Shown one piece after another: positions 1-10,461 of a stretch of DNA of 64,000 bases. Within the stretch, counting starts at the first letter, position 1, and every line of letters begins with the position of its first letter. The DNA lies in assembly GCF_010093595.1 (NCBI RefSeq), contig NW_022985442.1, positions 660,261-724,260 of the forward strand. Direction: 5' to 3'. The notes below the pieces were generated by a model. It ran no database searches and was not told the origin of the DNA. It saw nothing but the letters and a program-made list of their open reading frames with translations. Source of the DNA: Mytilinidion resinicola (Eukaryota > Ascomycota > Dothideomycetes > Mytilinidiales > Mytilinidiaceae). A program made the position numbers and the translations under genes.

Positions 1-3000
1 AAACAATGTCGATATTACCTCCCTCTCCATTGAGCAGGATTCCAAGGATAAGACGTTGTCACAAGACTAGCGGAGAGCATCGATGTCTACCGCCGTATCA
101 TAGAGCTGCGGTATGCTTTGATGCAGTGCACGTTGGTCGTGGAGAGGTCGGTCCACGAAGGATTCGCATGGCAGGCAAGTATCCTGAGTTCGGCAACCAA
201 CCAGCACGACTCGTAGGGCGACTCATCCCTTCACGGTCGGCGAATGTGACTAAACTTTCAGACGATTCGGAAACGAAGAAGCCACATCACTGTACGGCAA
301 CACTTCAGCCAATCTGCTGCTTTCAGAATCGCGTCTCGAAAGACCAGTATCAGTGCGGAATTGAGAAGGAAGTCGAGGGTATAAAGGCCCTCATGCTGTG
401 GTGCACAAAGGAGTCAAAATGTGGATGCCGTCATGATGTGGCAGAGAAGAAATTCAAGAGTATGGAGGCTGCTACATCGTGTTCGAGCAGAAGGACAAAG
501 ATATGAAGACAGCCATAAGGAGCTCGTTATAAAGCCTACCGGACGCTCAACATTTCCGTTTCTATACATCAGCTTCTCAGAATGTGGATATTAGAGTTCG
601 GGAGCGATATCACTATGTCTAGCACCTCGAGTGGGAACCGGTGGACCTACCTTTACGAATGACTTCTTCTCATGCGCGCACGCCGTCTAGATCTACTCCA
701 CCCCAGAGAGCCACCGAGTGCAGAATTCTCCTTCTCTCTTTCGAGACGATTGCGTCGCTACTATCATCCTTTCGAGGAGGGAACAGATTGTACTAGCCAA
801 ATAGCTTTTGTGCACGGAACAAGATCGAGAACACGCTCTTGAGAGAGTAGAAGATGAAGTGACCTGTTGAGTGATGGAGAACGCCTTATATCTTGAAGCG
901 GAGGACACGGAGACTTTCCGCATCCATGATTGGACTCCTTCGCCCCTTCGGCCTCCAAGCGAAGTAGACTCGGTGGCCGAAGCGGAGCTAGCTTCAGCTC
1001 TACCATTTTACCTACAACATATTTCGGGGCTTCGGGTTGCGAATCAAGCGGTGGGTTTATTCGGTGGCCGAGAACAGGATTGGGGGAGCTCTTCCGCCAT
1101 GCCCGCGAACCCGAGCACTCGGCCTCCGAATCGGATATCCAGAGTGGCTATCCGCTCTACGAACCAACTTACCGCGCTCATGCTAATGCTCGAAGTGCGG
1201 ATCAAGTTTAGGGTGTGGTTCGGTGGCCGAAGGCAGATGTCAGTCCCCAACATGTTCACAAACCTATCTACAACTCCCGATTGATTTACGCGCCCAAAAC
1301 GGGGGATGAATCAAACGAGTCCAGATCGCTCCGATCTACTATTGGGACGATCGGGAGAGCAGATGGTAGCTCAACTGTCAGCCTCGCCCGATTCTCTTCC
1401 ATGGGCGGTTCATCATGTCACCAGCTCCGCATGTAGGCCAGCCATTAAGGTCAACGAACTCAGAGCGACGGTGCGTGCAAGATCACAGGCGTGAAGGACA
1501 TGGCTATCCATGCCCTGCTGTCGGCAATCTGTTCTGGAAACAATCCTACAATGCAATTGCATCCTTCCTACTTCTGCACTCCTGAAGCGTAGCTCCGAAA
1601 GTTCTTGCCCAACATATCTACCACATATCCGAGTCATCCCACTCCGAGCCGAAAGCCGAGAAGATTTCGGTGACCGACACACAATCGTACCGATGGCCCG
1701 AATATATGCCCGAATCTTCGGCATATGAGAGATGTGGCGAGTGAGGGGGTGATGTAACGGTCTAGAGTCGAGTACTCAGCTTTCTAGAGGAGAAAAAGCA
1801 CGGATATGTTCCGACAGCTGAGGCAACCTACGGCCACCCTTGGGAACTACGGCTTCGGAAGACACGTAGCTCTCATGAGCATGCGCCATGGCCATCGGCG
1901 TGGACAGCCACGGAATCGCTGGTCTCCGGCATACGATATAGCGGCCATCCTCGGTACCACCTAGAGGGCAAGATTAGGAGTAGGACTCAGAACGTCATGT
2001 GGTTCATCATGGGGACTGCTGTCATCCTGCGGGGAGGTCGGGGGGTGATCAAACATGCTACGAGCTTGTGCTTCGCACTGAGTGAGAAAAAGAAGGCACA
2101 GACATCCACTTCCAACACGATGTTTATGGACGAACTAGAATTCTCGAGAATTTGCCTGGCTAGACTGATACTCCCTGAGGAATTGGGAAAGGTGTAAGTG
2201 GGATGGGGGGTGATGCGCAAGTACGGGTGGCTGAGCGAAATCGTGAATGAATGGGCCGGGGCAGATGATTTCTCGAGTCTGGAGATGAAATTAACCGCAC
2301 AGGTTATAGTGTCCGAGGAAGCGAAAGGACGAATTGAAAATGTGAATGGAGTGATAACCTTTCTTAGTCGATGGGGTTTGGGGATAACAGCCGGTCAAAT
2401 TGAAGATTTGCATTAAATCCGTACTTGCGATATCAATTCTTCGAGCGATTCTATTGAAGTACCGTGTCATTCGTTTCACTACTCTTGAAACCCGGAAGTT
2501 CGATGACGATTCATGTTATCAGATCTGCTGTGATCTACATGTTCTATTTCCCCAATTGGCTAGGATTATTCACCGGATTTCCACGGGCTCGCTTCTGCCA
2601 TGTTGGGATCAGCCCACTGTGCACAGATGAATAAAATCTTATGAGAATACAACCTACATCTTCATGACTGTTACAGAATTCTGCGTCTCTAGGTGCTTGC
2701 CAACTCTTGTGTATGACGCTTTCTCAAAGCTAGACTGACCTACCGCCCGGGATAGCGTTGCGAAGACATGAAGGGTCTGTTCGAGGCCGACGAGGAAGAC
2801 CTTTAGGAAATGCTAAGGCTAACCCGTTGCAAGAGTGAACCTGCTGCTGGCCGTGTACCCGATACATAGAGAGATGGACTCAATAAGGATAACTATCTAG
2901 ACGAGCCGCCATGCAAGAAATGTTAGAAGCCTGGGGACGCGAACGTTCCAGCATATCATTGAAAGTCTTGAACAAGCCAGCCTCTGTCTGGAAAAGAGCT

Positions 3001-3800
3001 AAAGTTGGCTATGCAGCTGACGAAGAAAGGAGAACCCGTCTAGAGTGCTTAACACCAAGACCATACGAGATGCAATTGAGTAGAAAAAATGGAGAGAGCG
3101 AATTGAACTTCTAAGCCGCCGATGGATCCTCGATACTCGAGATGGAACTACAAAAGAGGTCGGACAAGCTCGAAAATAGCCAAGATGTACAATTGAAAGC
3201 AGGAACAACGAATCGATCTGCTGCCAGACCGATGTTGGGAACCAAGACTCGGGCTCTCTCAGGCCGATCCCAGCAGGAACACCGGTGAAGCGATGGCTGT
3301 TGACTTGGTCTTGGTCAGACTACGAGTCCAGTATAATGCATCTCGATAACCAGGGGCTTCAAGACGAAGGAGTAGGAAGAGTTAGGGTGGAACGGCGCAA
3401 GTCTCGTAAGAAAGGCAGCAGTGCGACACCATCGCGAATCAGCCCAAGCCCAAACCCGCTGGATATGAGGAGAGACGTCCTTGAACACCAAGACAGAGAA
3501 GAAGCAATGCGCAATAGCCTACTCGGACGTCCATCTTGCTATCGCTGGCACCGATATCGGTGTCGGCGTATCTGCCGCTCCATTGCCGGTTGCTATGCCG
3601 CTCGCCCATATCAGCAGGCACTCATCTAGCCTACCGCTATCTCCTTCCCGTTATATCTCCAAGGCAACGGATAAGCTACCTGCCCCTCACCTACCTATAT
3701 ATACCAAATATTTTCGTTGCTTCTCTCAGGAAAGTTTGCTTAATGGATTATTATTATCTTATTATTCTTCCGTCGTGTTCACGCATGACCCTTTCCTTTT
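1..3800. other. gene-poor region, no supportable gene
   Basis: No open frame here has recognisable domains, a credible intron structure or a start in good context; the longest frames overlap on opposite strands and look random. Between about 920 and 1720 the sequence repeatedly uses TCGG and CCGA blocks, including three near-copies of the palindrome-like TTCGGTGGCCGAA around 967, 1058 and 1217. This suggests an old degenerate repeat rather than coding DNA. I see no tRNA, rRNA or transposase remnant. Confidence 0.6.
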
Positions 3801-3814
3801 GCACTTTTTTTGCA

Positions 3815-3868
3815 TATGCTGAGCATGGTAGAGGAGTGCCGGGTTCGAGCCCCGGTGCGGCTCGGCTT
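3815..3868 (+). other. tRNA-like fragment with a perfect B box (possible SINE head)
   Basis: The segment contains GGTTCGAGCCC, a perfect RNA polymerase III B box, inside a 5-bp T-arm-like stem (CCGGG/CCCGG). It is preceded by a D-arm-like GAGCATGGTAGAG. There is no anticodon arm and no complementary 5' acceptor strand, so it is not a functional tRNA gene. It lies directly upstream of an array of 110-130 bp units and could be the tRNA-derived head of a SINE-like element. That link is inference. Confidence 0.4.
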
Positions 3869-3907
3869 TATGTTTTACTTTTGGATCGGTATGGCAAAGA
3901 GAGGGGC

Positions 3908-4385
3908 GGTGGATATTGGCCTACTTCTTGACTACCTGAAGACATGTAAGCTGGGGCACTCCTTACGGTGGTGTCAAGAGAGCAAGAGTGGAGCTGGAGC
4001 AGTGGCATATCCACGGTCCACTCCACTTCCGGAGGAATGTACGTTATTATCAGACATATGTTTGGGCACTCCTTGCAACTGTTCGAGTAACCCCGGTTAG
4101 GCTTTGGAAAGTCAAATACGATGTAAAGATGAACGCGGTGGATATTGGCCTCCTTTTTGACTCCCTGAAGACACGTAGGCTAGGGCACTCCTTACGGTAG
4201 TGTCGAGAGATCAAAAGTGGAGCTGGAGCAGTGGTATATCCGTGTGCCCAAACAAAGGTGTCACACGATAGATATTGGCCTACCTCTGGACTACCTAAAG
4301 ACATGTAAGCTGCGGCACTCCTTACGGTGGTGTCGAGAGAGCAAGAGTGAAGCTAGAGCAGTGGTATATCCGTGTGCCTAGATAA
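3908..4385 (+). repeat. array of four diverged 110-130 bp units
   Basis: The core GGCACTCCTTACGGTGGTGT, preceded by GATATTGGCCTAC and followed by GAGCAGTGGTATATCC, recurs. Counting from CACTCC, copies start at 3957, 4067 (partial), 4186 and 4316, so the spacings are 110, 119 and 130 bp. The 3' part of each unit ends in AGCAGTGG plus a CGTGTGCC tail. Related single copies appear at about 6.80 kb, 14.2-14.6 kb and, inverted, at 29.23 kb. No coding potential. Confidence 0.7.
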
Positions 4386-4574
4386 TGACCTGGTAATGTA
4401 ACAAAGTAGCCACGCGGAGGACACTTGACTCGTTGAGGAAAAGGAGTGGGAGACCTCGGCGGATGGGCTACTCGTCCGATTTGTGTACACGTATTTACCA
4501 CTGTCTGAGGTGGCCTCGCGAGCTTACCAGTTGTTCAAAATGCTAGAATTTCATCAGGTTCACAACCCTTAGAC

Positions 4575-4610
4575 TACTGCGAGGCACCCCAAGCAGTGGC
4601 AGGAAGGCGT
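4575..4610 (+). repeat. dispersed AGCAGTGG-core repeat, single copy
   Basis: This short copy carries GAGGCACCCCAAGCAGTGGC, the conserved core of a dispersed repeat seen again at about 6.26, 6.39 (inverted), 6.48, 6.70 (inverted), 28.66 (inverted), 29.15, 29.36, 29.53 (inverted) and 34.0 kb. It sits about 170 bp beyond the 3' end of the J-protein gene. Confidence 0.55.
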
Positions 4611-4776
4611 AGGGAGATATGTTAACGAGACAATCTACCTCGCTTGAATTATTATGTATTTGCCTAACGCCATGCAGCCTTCTCAGATGCTGTGCCCGGC
4701 CGAACTCCACGCTAAAAACCTGAGATCCATGCCGTTCATTCATATAGTCATGAGAGAACTCGCAGATAGAAGACAC

Positions 4777-6027
4777 TTAAGTCTTCTTCCGACCAAGCCG
4801 ACGACGTGGCTTGGGCTTTTCCTCTTCAGACTCCTCCTCGGTGTCCTCCTCGGCCTCGTCCTCCGAAGCTGGCTTGCTCTGCTTCTTTTTCTTTTTCTTG
4901 AGCCTGTCGCCCATAGCGGCGAACGCCTCCTCCGGTGGCTCACTCTGTCGCTTCTTTCCACGCGGGGCCGGCGTATAGGCCTCCTCAATTCGGTCGAAGA
5001 AGCCGCTCCTCGCCTTCTGCCGCTGCAGGATCAGAGCCGCCAGATCGCTCAAGCCATCATCCTTCGAAGCTTTACCTCCCTTCTCTCTGCCAGCCTTCTT
5101 CTTGGCCTTCTCATCTTCCACCTCCTGTGCCTCCCTATCCCGCACCTTCTTCGCCCTCGTAATGCGCCTAGCCCGATCCTCCCGCGTCTCGAGCAAGTAC
5201 CTCTTCCAGCCCACAACCTCTTCGTTCTTGATCGCCTCATCAATGATGACGCGGAACCTCTCCTCATCCTCCCACGGCTCAGCAAACATGATGAGCTGAT
5301 ACATACGCGCCATATCGCCCTTGACCTTTTCGTATGCCTTCAGGACATCTGCTTTCTCCTCGTCGGTGCCCACGTAGCTCTGGCGTGCGTTCTCGATAGA
5401 GGCATCGTTGACGACGTTCTCGAATTGGGCGCGGTAGAAGGACAGCCAGTCGAAGGGGCCTTCGTCGTCACCTCCGAAGAGGGAGTCATCGGTGCGACCG
5501 CTGGCATCGTAGCGAGCACGGCGGTGGGGAGTGGATAAGACAGAGTAAGCGAAGGCAATACGCTGGAAGGTTGTGTGAGCGGTGGCCTTGTCTTCGTCCT
5601 TGACTTTGTCTGGGGCAATATTAGTACGATGAAGTCGAGGAATTGCGACTAGATGCTCTCATATCGTCTCTCAACAGTAGAAATAGTCTCAAGTGAGATC
5701 ATCTCGAGGTTACTTGGGCATGAGAGTCGTGAGTACTGAGATAGACTTACCTGGATGATGCACCAGTGCCGCCTTGCGGTAGGCCTTCTTCACCTCGTCC
5801 GCAGTAGCCGTCTTCTCTAGTCCTAGGATCTTGTAGCAATCAACATCCTTTGGCGGTTCCTCATTGACCAGTTCTTCTTCTTCGAAGTCTTCCTCCTCTT
5901 CGAACTCTTGCTCCTCTTCGAACTCTTGCTCCTCTTCGAACTCTTGCTCTTCTTCGAAATCTTCCTCCTCCTCGTACTCGACCTCCTCTTGGTACTCGAC
6001 CTTCTGCTTGCTAGCGCGAGGCGGCAT
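4777..6027 (-). CDS. DNAJC9-like J-domain protein
   Basis: Two exons, 6027-5751 and 5609-4777, with a 141-nt intron (gtaagt...cag), give 369 aa. The N terminus is a long acidic Glu/Phe-rich stretch (residues about 10-60) encoded partly by 18-bp repeats. The J domain spans about residues 70-140. Splicing restores the HPD motif across the junction (HHP|D), which supports the model. The rest has a DNAJC9-type core ([12 protein letters not shown] region) and a basic, Lys-rich C terminus typical of nuclear proteins. DNAJC9 relatives act with Hsp70 and histones; a nuclear role here is inferred from family and basic tail. A start 30 nt upstream (6057) is in frame, but MPPRAS at 6027 looks more natural. 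It is flanked on both sides by copies of the AGCAGTGG repeat. Confidence 0.88.
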
Positions 6028-6057
6028 GGTTGTGGTGTAGAGTTGCTGAACCGGCAA

Positions 6058-7049
6058 GTGATTGTGTTGCAGTGAAAGTAAAGTGTTGAGGTTGACGCGA
6101 ACTTGACGCGTTGAGGAAGTGGGTGGACGGCCCCACGGCCCCCCACGCTAGGCCGCAAAAAAGTGGCACTCTCACACTCAAGCAGGTCAACACCGTCTGA
6201 GGTGGCCCGGAGAGCTATCAGGCTTTCCAAAAAAGGCATTTCATGATTCACAATGGCATACTGGAGGACCTCAAGCAGTGCCAAATCAGCGTACACGAAT
6301 GCGAGCACGGAAATAGTACATATATCTCACAGATTTGTGAACTGCCACTTTCTGTTACATTCATCAACCACACTGTTATATAGGTGCTCCTGTCTACCAC
6401 TGCTTGAAGTGCTTCAGCAAGTTTCCACATAGCCTAGACTAAAGAGCTTCTATCCCATTTATATCTCTGAAATTGCATTAAAGCACCCCAATCAGTGGTA
6501 ATATACGCGCACACACCCATGTAGAATGGAGTGCCACCTTTTCCATGCCCCGCGTATCCCCACCCCCTGCCCCTAAATCACTGTAATACATCTCCGCTCC
6601 CCGCTCCCCGCCATTACCACTGAAAACGTTTCATTCACAATCAACTCCAAAGCTTGTAAGTCCATCTCAATTCCTACACAAAACTTTAATCTGTGCGCAC
6701 TCGTCTGCCACTGCTTGGGGTGCCTCGACAGACCTTTTATGCGCGATATACAGTCGATATCAAGCCAACTCTTGACTGGCCGACTACTCAGCAGCAGGAC
6801 TACTCCTAACGGTGGTGTCTAGCTCCCAAAGAAGCATTCAAGCGGTGTTATATCTGTGGACCTAGACCTTCAAAGCTCCAAGCACGATATAAAGATCAGC
6901 GAAGTGTAATTTGGACTACCTTTTAGCTGACTAGCTACTCAGCAGCAGATCTGCCCAGCTAGCTTCAGAAAACGGTGCTCGGACAGTGGTATGTTCCTGC
7001 GTCTAGCCTTCTACTCTGTAGCACTAATCGATCAGCAGTACTCCACATA
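6058..7049. other. intergenic region with dispersed repeats
   Basis: This divergent interval separates the J-protein from the deaminase. It holds AGCAGTGG-core copies at about 6262 (direct), 6395 (inverted), 6484 (direct) and 6708 (inverted). A relative of the 3.9-kb array unit lies at about 6800-6870 (CTCCTAACGGTGGTGT, then AAGCGGTGTTATAT). No gene is visible. Confidence 0.6.
6378..6515. repeat. inverted pair of AGCAGTGG-core repeats (MITE-like)
   Basis: The left arm reads TACCACTGCTTGAAGTGCTT (about 6395-6414). The right arm reads AAGCACCCCAATCAGTGGTA (about 6481-6500) and is close to its reverse complement. The arms are separated by roughly 65 bp of AT-richer DNA. This is the layout of a small fold-back or MITE-type element. 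No coding capacity and no clear target-site duplication was found by eye. Confidence 0.45.
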
Positions 7050-7619
7050 ATGCCTCTCCCCCTGGCACCCCCCTCATCCACCCCCCTATCCAACCAGCAC
7101 TTCAACACCAGTATCTCCTCCAACGACCACCCTTCCTACATGCGCCTCGCCCTGTCCTACGCCCACGAATCCCGACCGCTCCCCACAAACTTCCGCGTCG
7201 GCGCTCTCCTCGTCGACTCCGCGTCCAACAGGATCCTCACGTCCGGCTACACGCTCGAGCTCCCCGGGAACACGCACGCGGAACAATGCTGCCTCTCCAA
7301 ATACGCCGCAGAACACAACATACCCGAGGAGCGCGTTGGAGAAGTGCTGCCGGAAAGGGCAGTGATCTATACAACCGTCGAGCCGTGCGTGAAGAGGCTG
7401 AGTGGGAATCGGAGTTGTGTGGAACGGATCGTGGAGACGCGGAGCAAAGGGGGCGGAATACGGAAGGTGTATGTGGGAGTCAAGGAGCCGGAGACTTTTG
7501 TTGGGGATAACCAGGGGCGGAAGATATTGGAGGATGCCGGGGTGGAGGTGGTGCTAGTTGGGGGGTTGGAGGAGGAGATTTTGAGGGTTGCGACGGCGGG
7601 GCATGTTGCCACGTCTTGA
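7050..7619 (+). CDS. DRAP/CMP-dCMP-type deaminase (riboflavin pathway-like)
   Basis: This single-exon gene encodes 189 aa. The zinc deaminase signature is complete: HAE at residues 76-78 supplies a zinc ligand and the catalytic Glu, and the second half is EPCVKRLSGNRSC at 111-123, with Cys113 and Cys123. The RLSG/RSC form of the second motif is the version I associate with fungal Rib2/Dra1-type DRAP deaminases, which deaminate the pyrimidine intermediate of riboflavin synthesis. General cytidine or dCMP deaminases are less likely but not excluded. ATG 7050 is preferred over one 75 nt upstream because similarity begins after it. The first 30 residues are Ser/Pro-rich and probably disordered. 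Confidence 0.8.
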   Translation: MPLPLAPPSSTPLSNQHFNTSISSNDHPSYMRLALSYAHESRPLPTNFRVGALLVDSASNRILTSGYTLELPGNTHAEQCCLSKYAAEHNIPEERVGEVLPERAVIYTTVEPCVKRLSGNRSCVERIVETRSKGGGIRKVYVGVKEPETFVGDNQGRKILEDAGVEVVLVGGLEEEILRVATAGHVATS

Positions 7620-7649
7620 CATCCTTTAAAGGCTTGGATATACGCGCAA

Positions 7650-8310
7650 AATAGCGATACGTTACATAGGCGTTGATCTCGAGTCGCTCGTTTTCAACGT
7701 CCTGATGTCTGGCATTCTCCTCGTCTTCTTCTTGAGGTGCGCGAGCTTTTCCTCAATCGATTTGTTGCTGTTGCCAATGATATAGCCTAGGAGAGGATAT
7801 GGTTCTAGGCCCTCTATTGACGTTTCAATGTAGTGGTAAAATAGCTCCAGCGATTCGACCGCACATTGCATATGCGGCGGAGGGAGTTTCTTGAAATAGC
7901 CTACGGCGTGTTTCTTCGATTCAATGCCTTCAATTATTTCTTCAAGACTTTCGTGTTCTCATCAACTAGGGCCAGCGCTCGTATTATTTCCTCCTCTCTT
8001 TCCTTCTGCTTCCCAGCTACAGCTTCATCTCGTACGCTCTGCTGCTTTTCTTCTTGCGCCTGGTCTCTCAGAATCGCATCCTTATTGACCCCACCTCCTC
8101 CTCGTAATTTCTGTGTGTCTGTGACATCGTATTTGGTTCAGGTCTCAGCCGTTCAGATATATTCTTTCGCTGGCCTAGCTCGAAACCCTGTCGGAATGCA
8201 TTGGGAGCGCCGCTCGAGACCCTGGTCGAAAGAATTCTTTCTCTGTTCCCAGTTTTCCAGGGAGTCTGACAAGTCGCCGTCGAAGCTGGCAATATCATCC
8301 TCGTAGTAAG
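7650..8310 (-). pseudogene. decayed gene of unknown family, multiple frameshifts
   Basis: On the minus strand, protein-like segments follow one another but switch frame. They are an acidic piece starting SYYEDDIASFDGDLSDSLEN near 8300, then a piece around ELGQRKNISERLRPEP, then KDAILRDQAQEEKQQSVRDE, then EHESLEEIIEGIESKKHAVG continuing through YFKKLPPPHMQ to about 7700. Each switch coincides with a stop in the previous frame and no GT-AG intron joins them. The helical, charged composition suggests a real ancestral protein. I do not recognise the family. Its 3' end approaches the convergent deaminase gene. Confidence 0.5.
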
Positions 8311-8364
8311 ATTGAATCGTAAAATACCTATTCTTTGGGCACCTCCGAGGTCAAACGGACCCAT

Positions 8365-9490
8365 TCATACCCGAACGCTCCACCTCAGTGTTTGATATGA
8401 TTGATTTTACAGGTCCTATGTGTGTACCCTTCCCTGCCACCGTTTGAAGTGCTTCAATATTCTTTTAGAAATCTGTTAAAGAAGTTTCTCAGGTATGTTA
8501 CACAATCCTACAGCTCGTCTTGTCACCTCAGATGGCTTCATCTATTACTCAAGAGATTCTTGAAAGGAAGAGACTCCGTTGGCTACCATCTCATCATTCT
8601 TCATCGTCGTATGCTACCATTATTCTGTAGTACAACCCGAAATCCGTCTCTTGTCCCTCTCCCAGAGATTCTTTAAGACAGGTCTTTATGATCATGCACC
8701 GTTAAGATATTCTTCGCTTCGTTAACCCTCCGTTATCGTATCATCATCATAGGGACCCGCTTCTTGAACCCGAGAGTTGTGAGTTCAGAACCGTCCATGG
8801 TCTCTCCGTCGTCGCCGTCTTGATCATATGCTTCGGCATGTAGAGCTAGTCGAACCACCCTGAGCCACTCCACCTTCTCCTCTATGATCTACTTGACTTT
8901 GGCATTCACAACAGCTTCGGTCTCCCAACCACCGCAATCGACTAGTGCACCCCCTCAGCATAGCGGGTCGCCTTGTACGGCACCCTCGCGGTTTGACGCA
9001 GAGCTTGAGCGCTTTTGCCGCTTCCCCCAGGCCCTCCAAGTCATCCTCGAACACTGCCGCAGCGCCGCCGCGTTTCGAGCCTCCTCTACAGCAACTCCGT
9101 CTTCTCCGCCTCCTTCTTTGTCCAGCACCTCTTCAACTTCGAAGCACTAATGCGAGAAATGTGAGCAAAATGACCTGAATCGAGCGTAGACATCTGTTAG
9201 CGTGAAATATCAGTGGTGCCGTGCTGCGTTTTCCTCTAATAGAGTGCATAATAGTATTCGGGACTTCTGGATATGGAGCTGGAATATGTCAATTCTGCGA
9301 ACGTTCAAATCGCATCATGCATACTATTCCTTTTGCACGCCTCTTACCTATCCAGGACATATCACCGAATTAGAACCTGGGCTGAACAACCAAGCTGACT
9401 CAGCGCCAAGCCCCATCCATAGTCCGATATGTATGAGCATATAAACCCTCATTCCCCCCTCTTCCCTTCGAACTTCGCTTCAATCACATC
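8365..9490. other. intergenic region, no supportable gene
   Basis: A weak inverted copy of the AGCAGTGG repeat lies near 8440 (TGCCACCGTTTGAAGTGCTT). The rest has only short overlapping frames. The last 60 bp before 9491 are pyrimidine-rich (CTTCCCTTCG-type), as expected of a fungal core promoter for the next gene. Confidence 0.5.
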
Positions 9491-10461
9491 ATGGGCTCCC
9501 AAGGCCATCCCCCACCCCACGTCTCCCCCTACCTAATCCCCGCTCATGACCTCCTCCTCCAAATCGGCGGCTTCTGCTGGACCCTTTGCTATATCCTCTC
9601 CATCCGCGCCGCCAGCCGTAACAAAACCTACAGCATGCCTCTCTTCGCGCTGGCCAACAACCTGGCGTGGGAAGCTGTCTATGGCCTCTTCGTCGCCGAG
9701 CAGCTCCTTGAGCGGCTCGTCTTCACCATTTGGCTCGTCCTTGACATCCCGCTTGCTTACGCGGTGGTAGTGTATGGCCATAGGGAATGGGCACATAGCC
9801 CTCTCGTAGCGCGGAATTTGGGGAAGATTCTTGCGGGATGATCGTGCTGGCGGCGTGGGGTCACTATGCATTTGCGACGTGGTGGGTCAAGGAAAGAGTG
9901 GGAGGGGGCAGGGGGAAAAGGTACCCCGGGGATCTTGAGGCTGATATGACGGAGCTGGCGTATTGGAGCGTGGGCGCTAATCAGGTGCATGGTAGCGTGG
10001 CGGCGCTGGTGCAGCTGGCGATTCGGGGGCATTCGGGAGGTGTGGGGTGGGGGATTTGGTGAGTTTGTGATTTCTGTCAGCCGGCTTGAGAAATGAGGTA
10101 TTGAGTCTGAACCGGGGTGCCGAGGAATGGGTTGATGCAGCAGCTACGGCTGCGTGGCACCTCAAACGTTGCTATTCTTTCTCCTCTCTACTTTTCGCTA
10201 AAGTTTCGATGTAGGGCATCTCGAACAATCGGTTCGGTCGTGGGCGCGGAAGCAGTTTGGGTGTCTGGATGGTACTTTTGGCCTGAAGGCTTTCCCTATG
10301 TCTTCAATCCGTTTGGCGTCTTCATATGGGCCACGGCTCTTGCGTGCGATTTGGCGTACCCAATCCTGCTATGGCGGATTCGAAAGACAGAAAGAATGCT
10401 CTCGGATGGAAGCAAGGCTAGCGGCGAGATCCAGAAGCCGACAGGCAAGAAAATGAGATGA
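9491..10461 (+). CDS. PaxB/Pyr4-family-like integral membrane terpene cyclase, frameshifted
   Basis: The protein has about seven hydrophobic segments. Early it carries LANNLAWEAVYG, then WLVLDIPLAYAVVVYG, then SPLVARNL; near the C terminus are FNPFGVFIWATALACDLAYP and a basic tail. This layout, with a conserved Glu after NxAW and membrane-embedded Asp residues, matches the small fungal PaxB/Pyr4 cyclase family. The frame opens at 9491 but stops at 9839-9841. The continuation (VLAAWGHYAFATWW) is in another frame that overlaps it by ATGA, so a one-base indel near 9838 is required; no usable intron fixes it. A good intron (GTGAGT...TAG, 10059-10214) joins the last exon in frame (IW|ASRTIGS). It is either a recent pseudogene or a sequencing error. 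No partner biosynthetic genes are nearby. Confidence 0.65.

Noticed and set aside
3815..3868. Complete tRNA gene
   Set aside because: Only D-arm-like and T-arm-like parts are present; no anticodon arm and no pairing acceptor strand.
4654..5538. A 294-codon plus-strand frame opposite the J-protein
   Set aside because: Leu-rich complement of Lys/Glu/Arg codons; the minus-strand J-domain with HPD restored by splicing is decisive.
9491..10461. A terpenoid biosynthetic gene cluster around the PaxB/Pyr4-like gene
   Set aside because: Neighbours are housekeeping or unknown; no prenyltransferase, P450 or FAD monooxygenase gene is visible.
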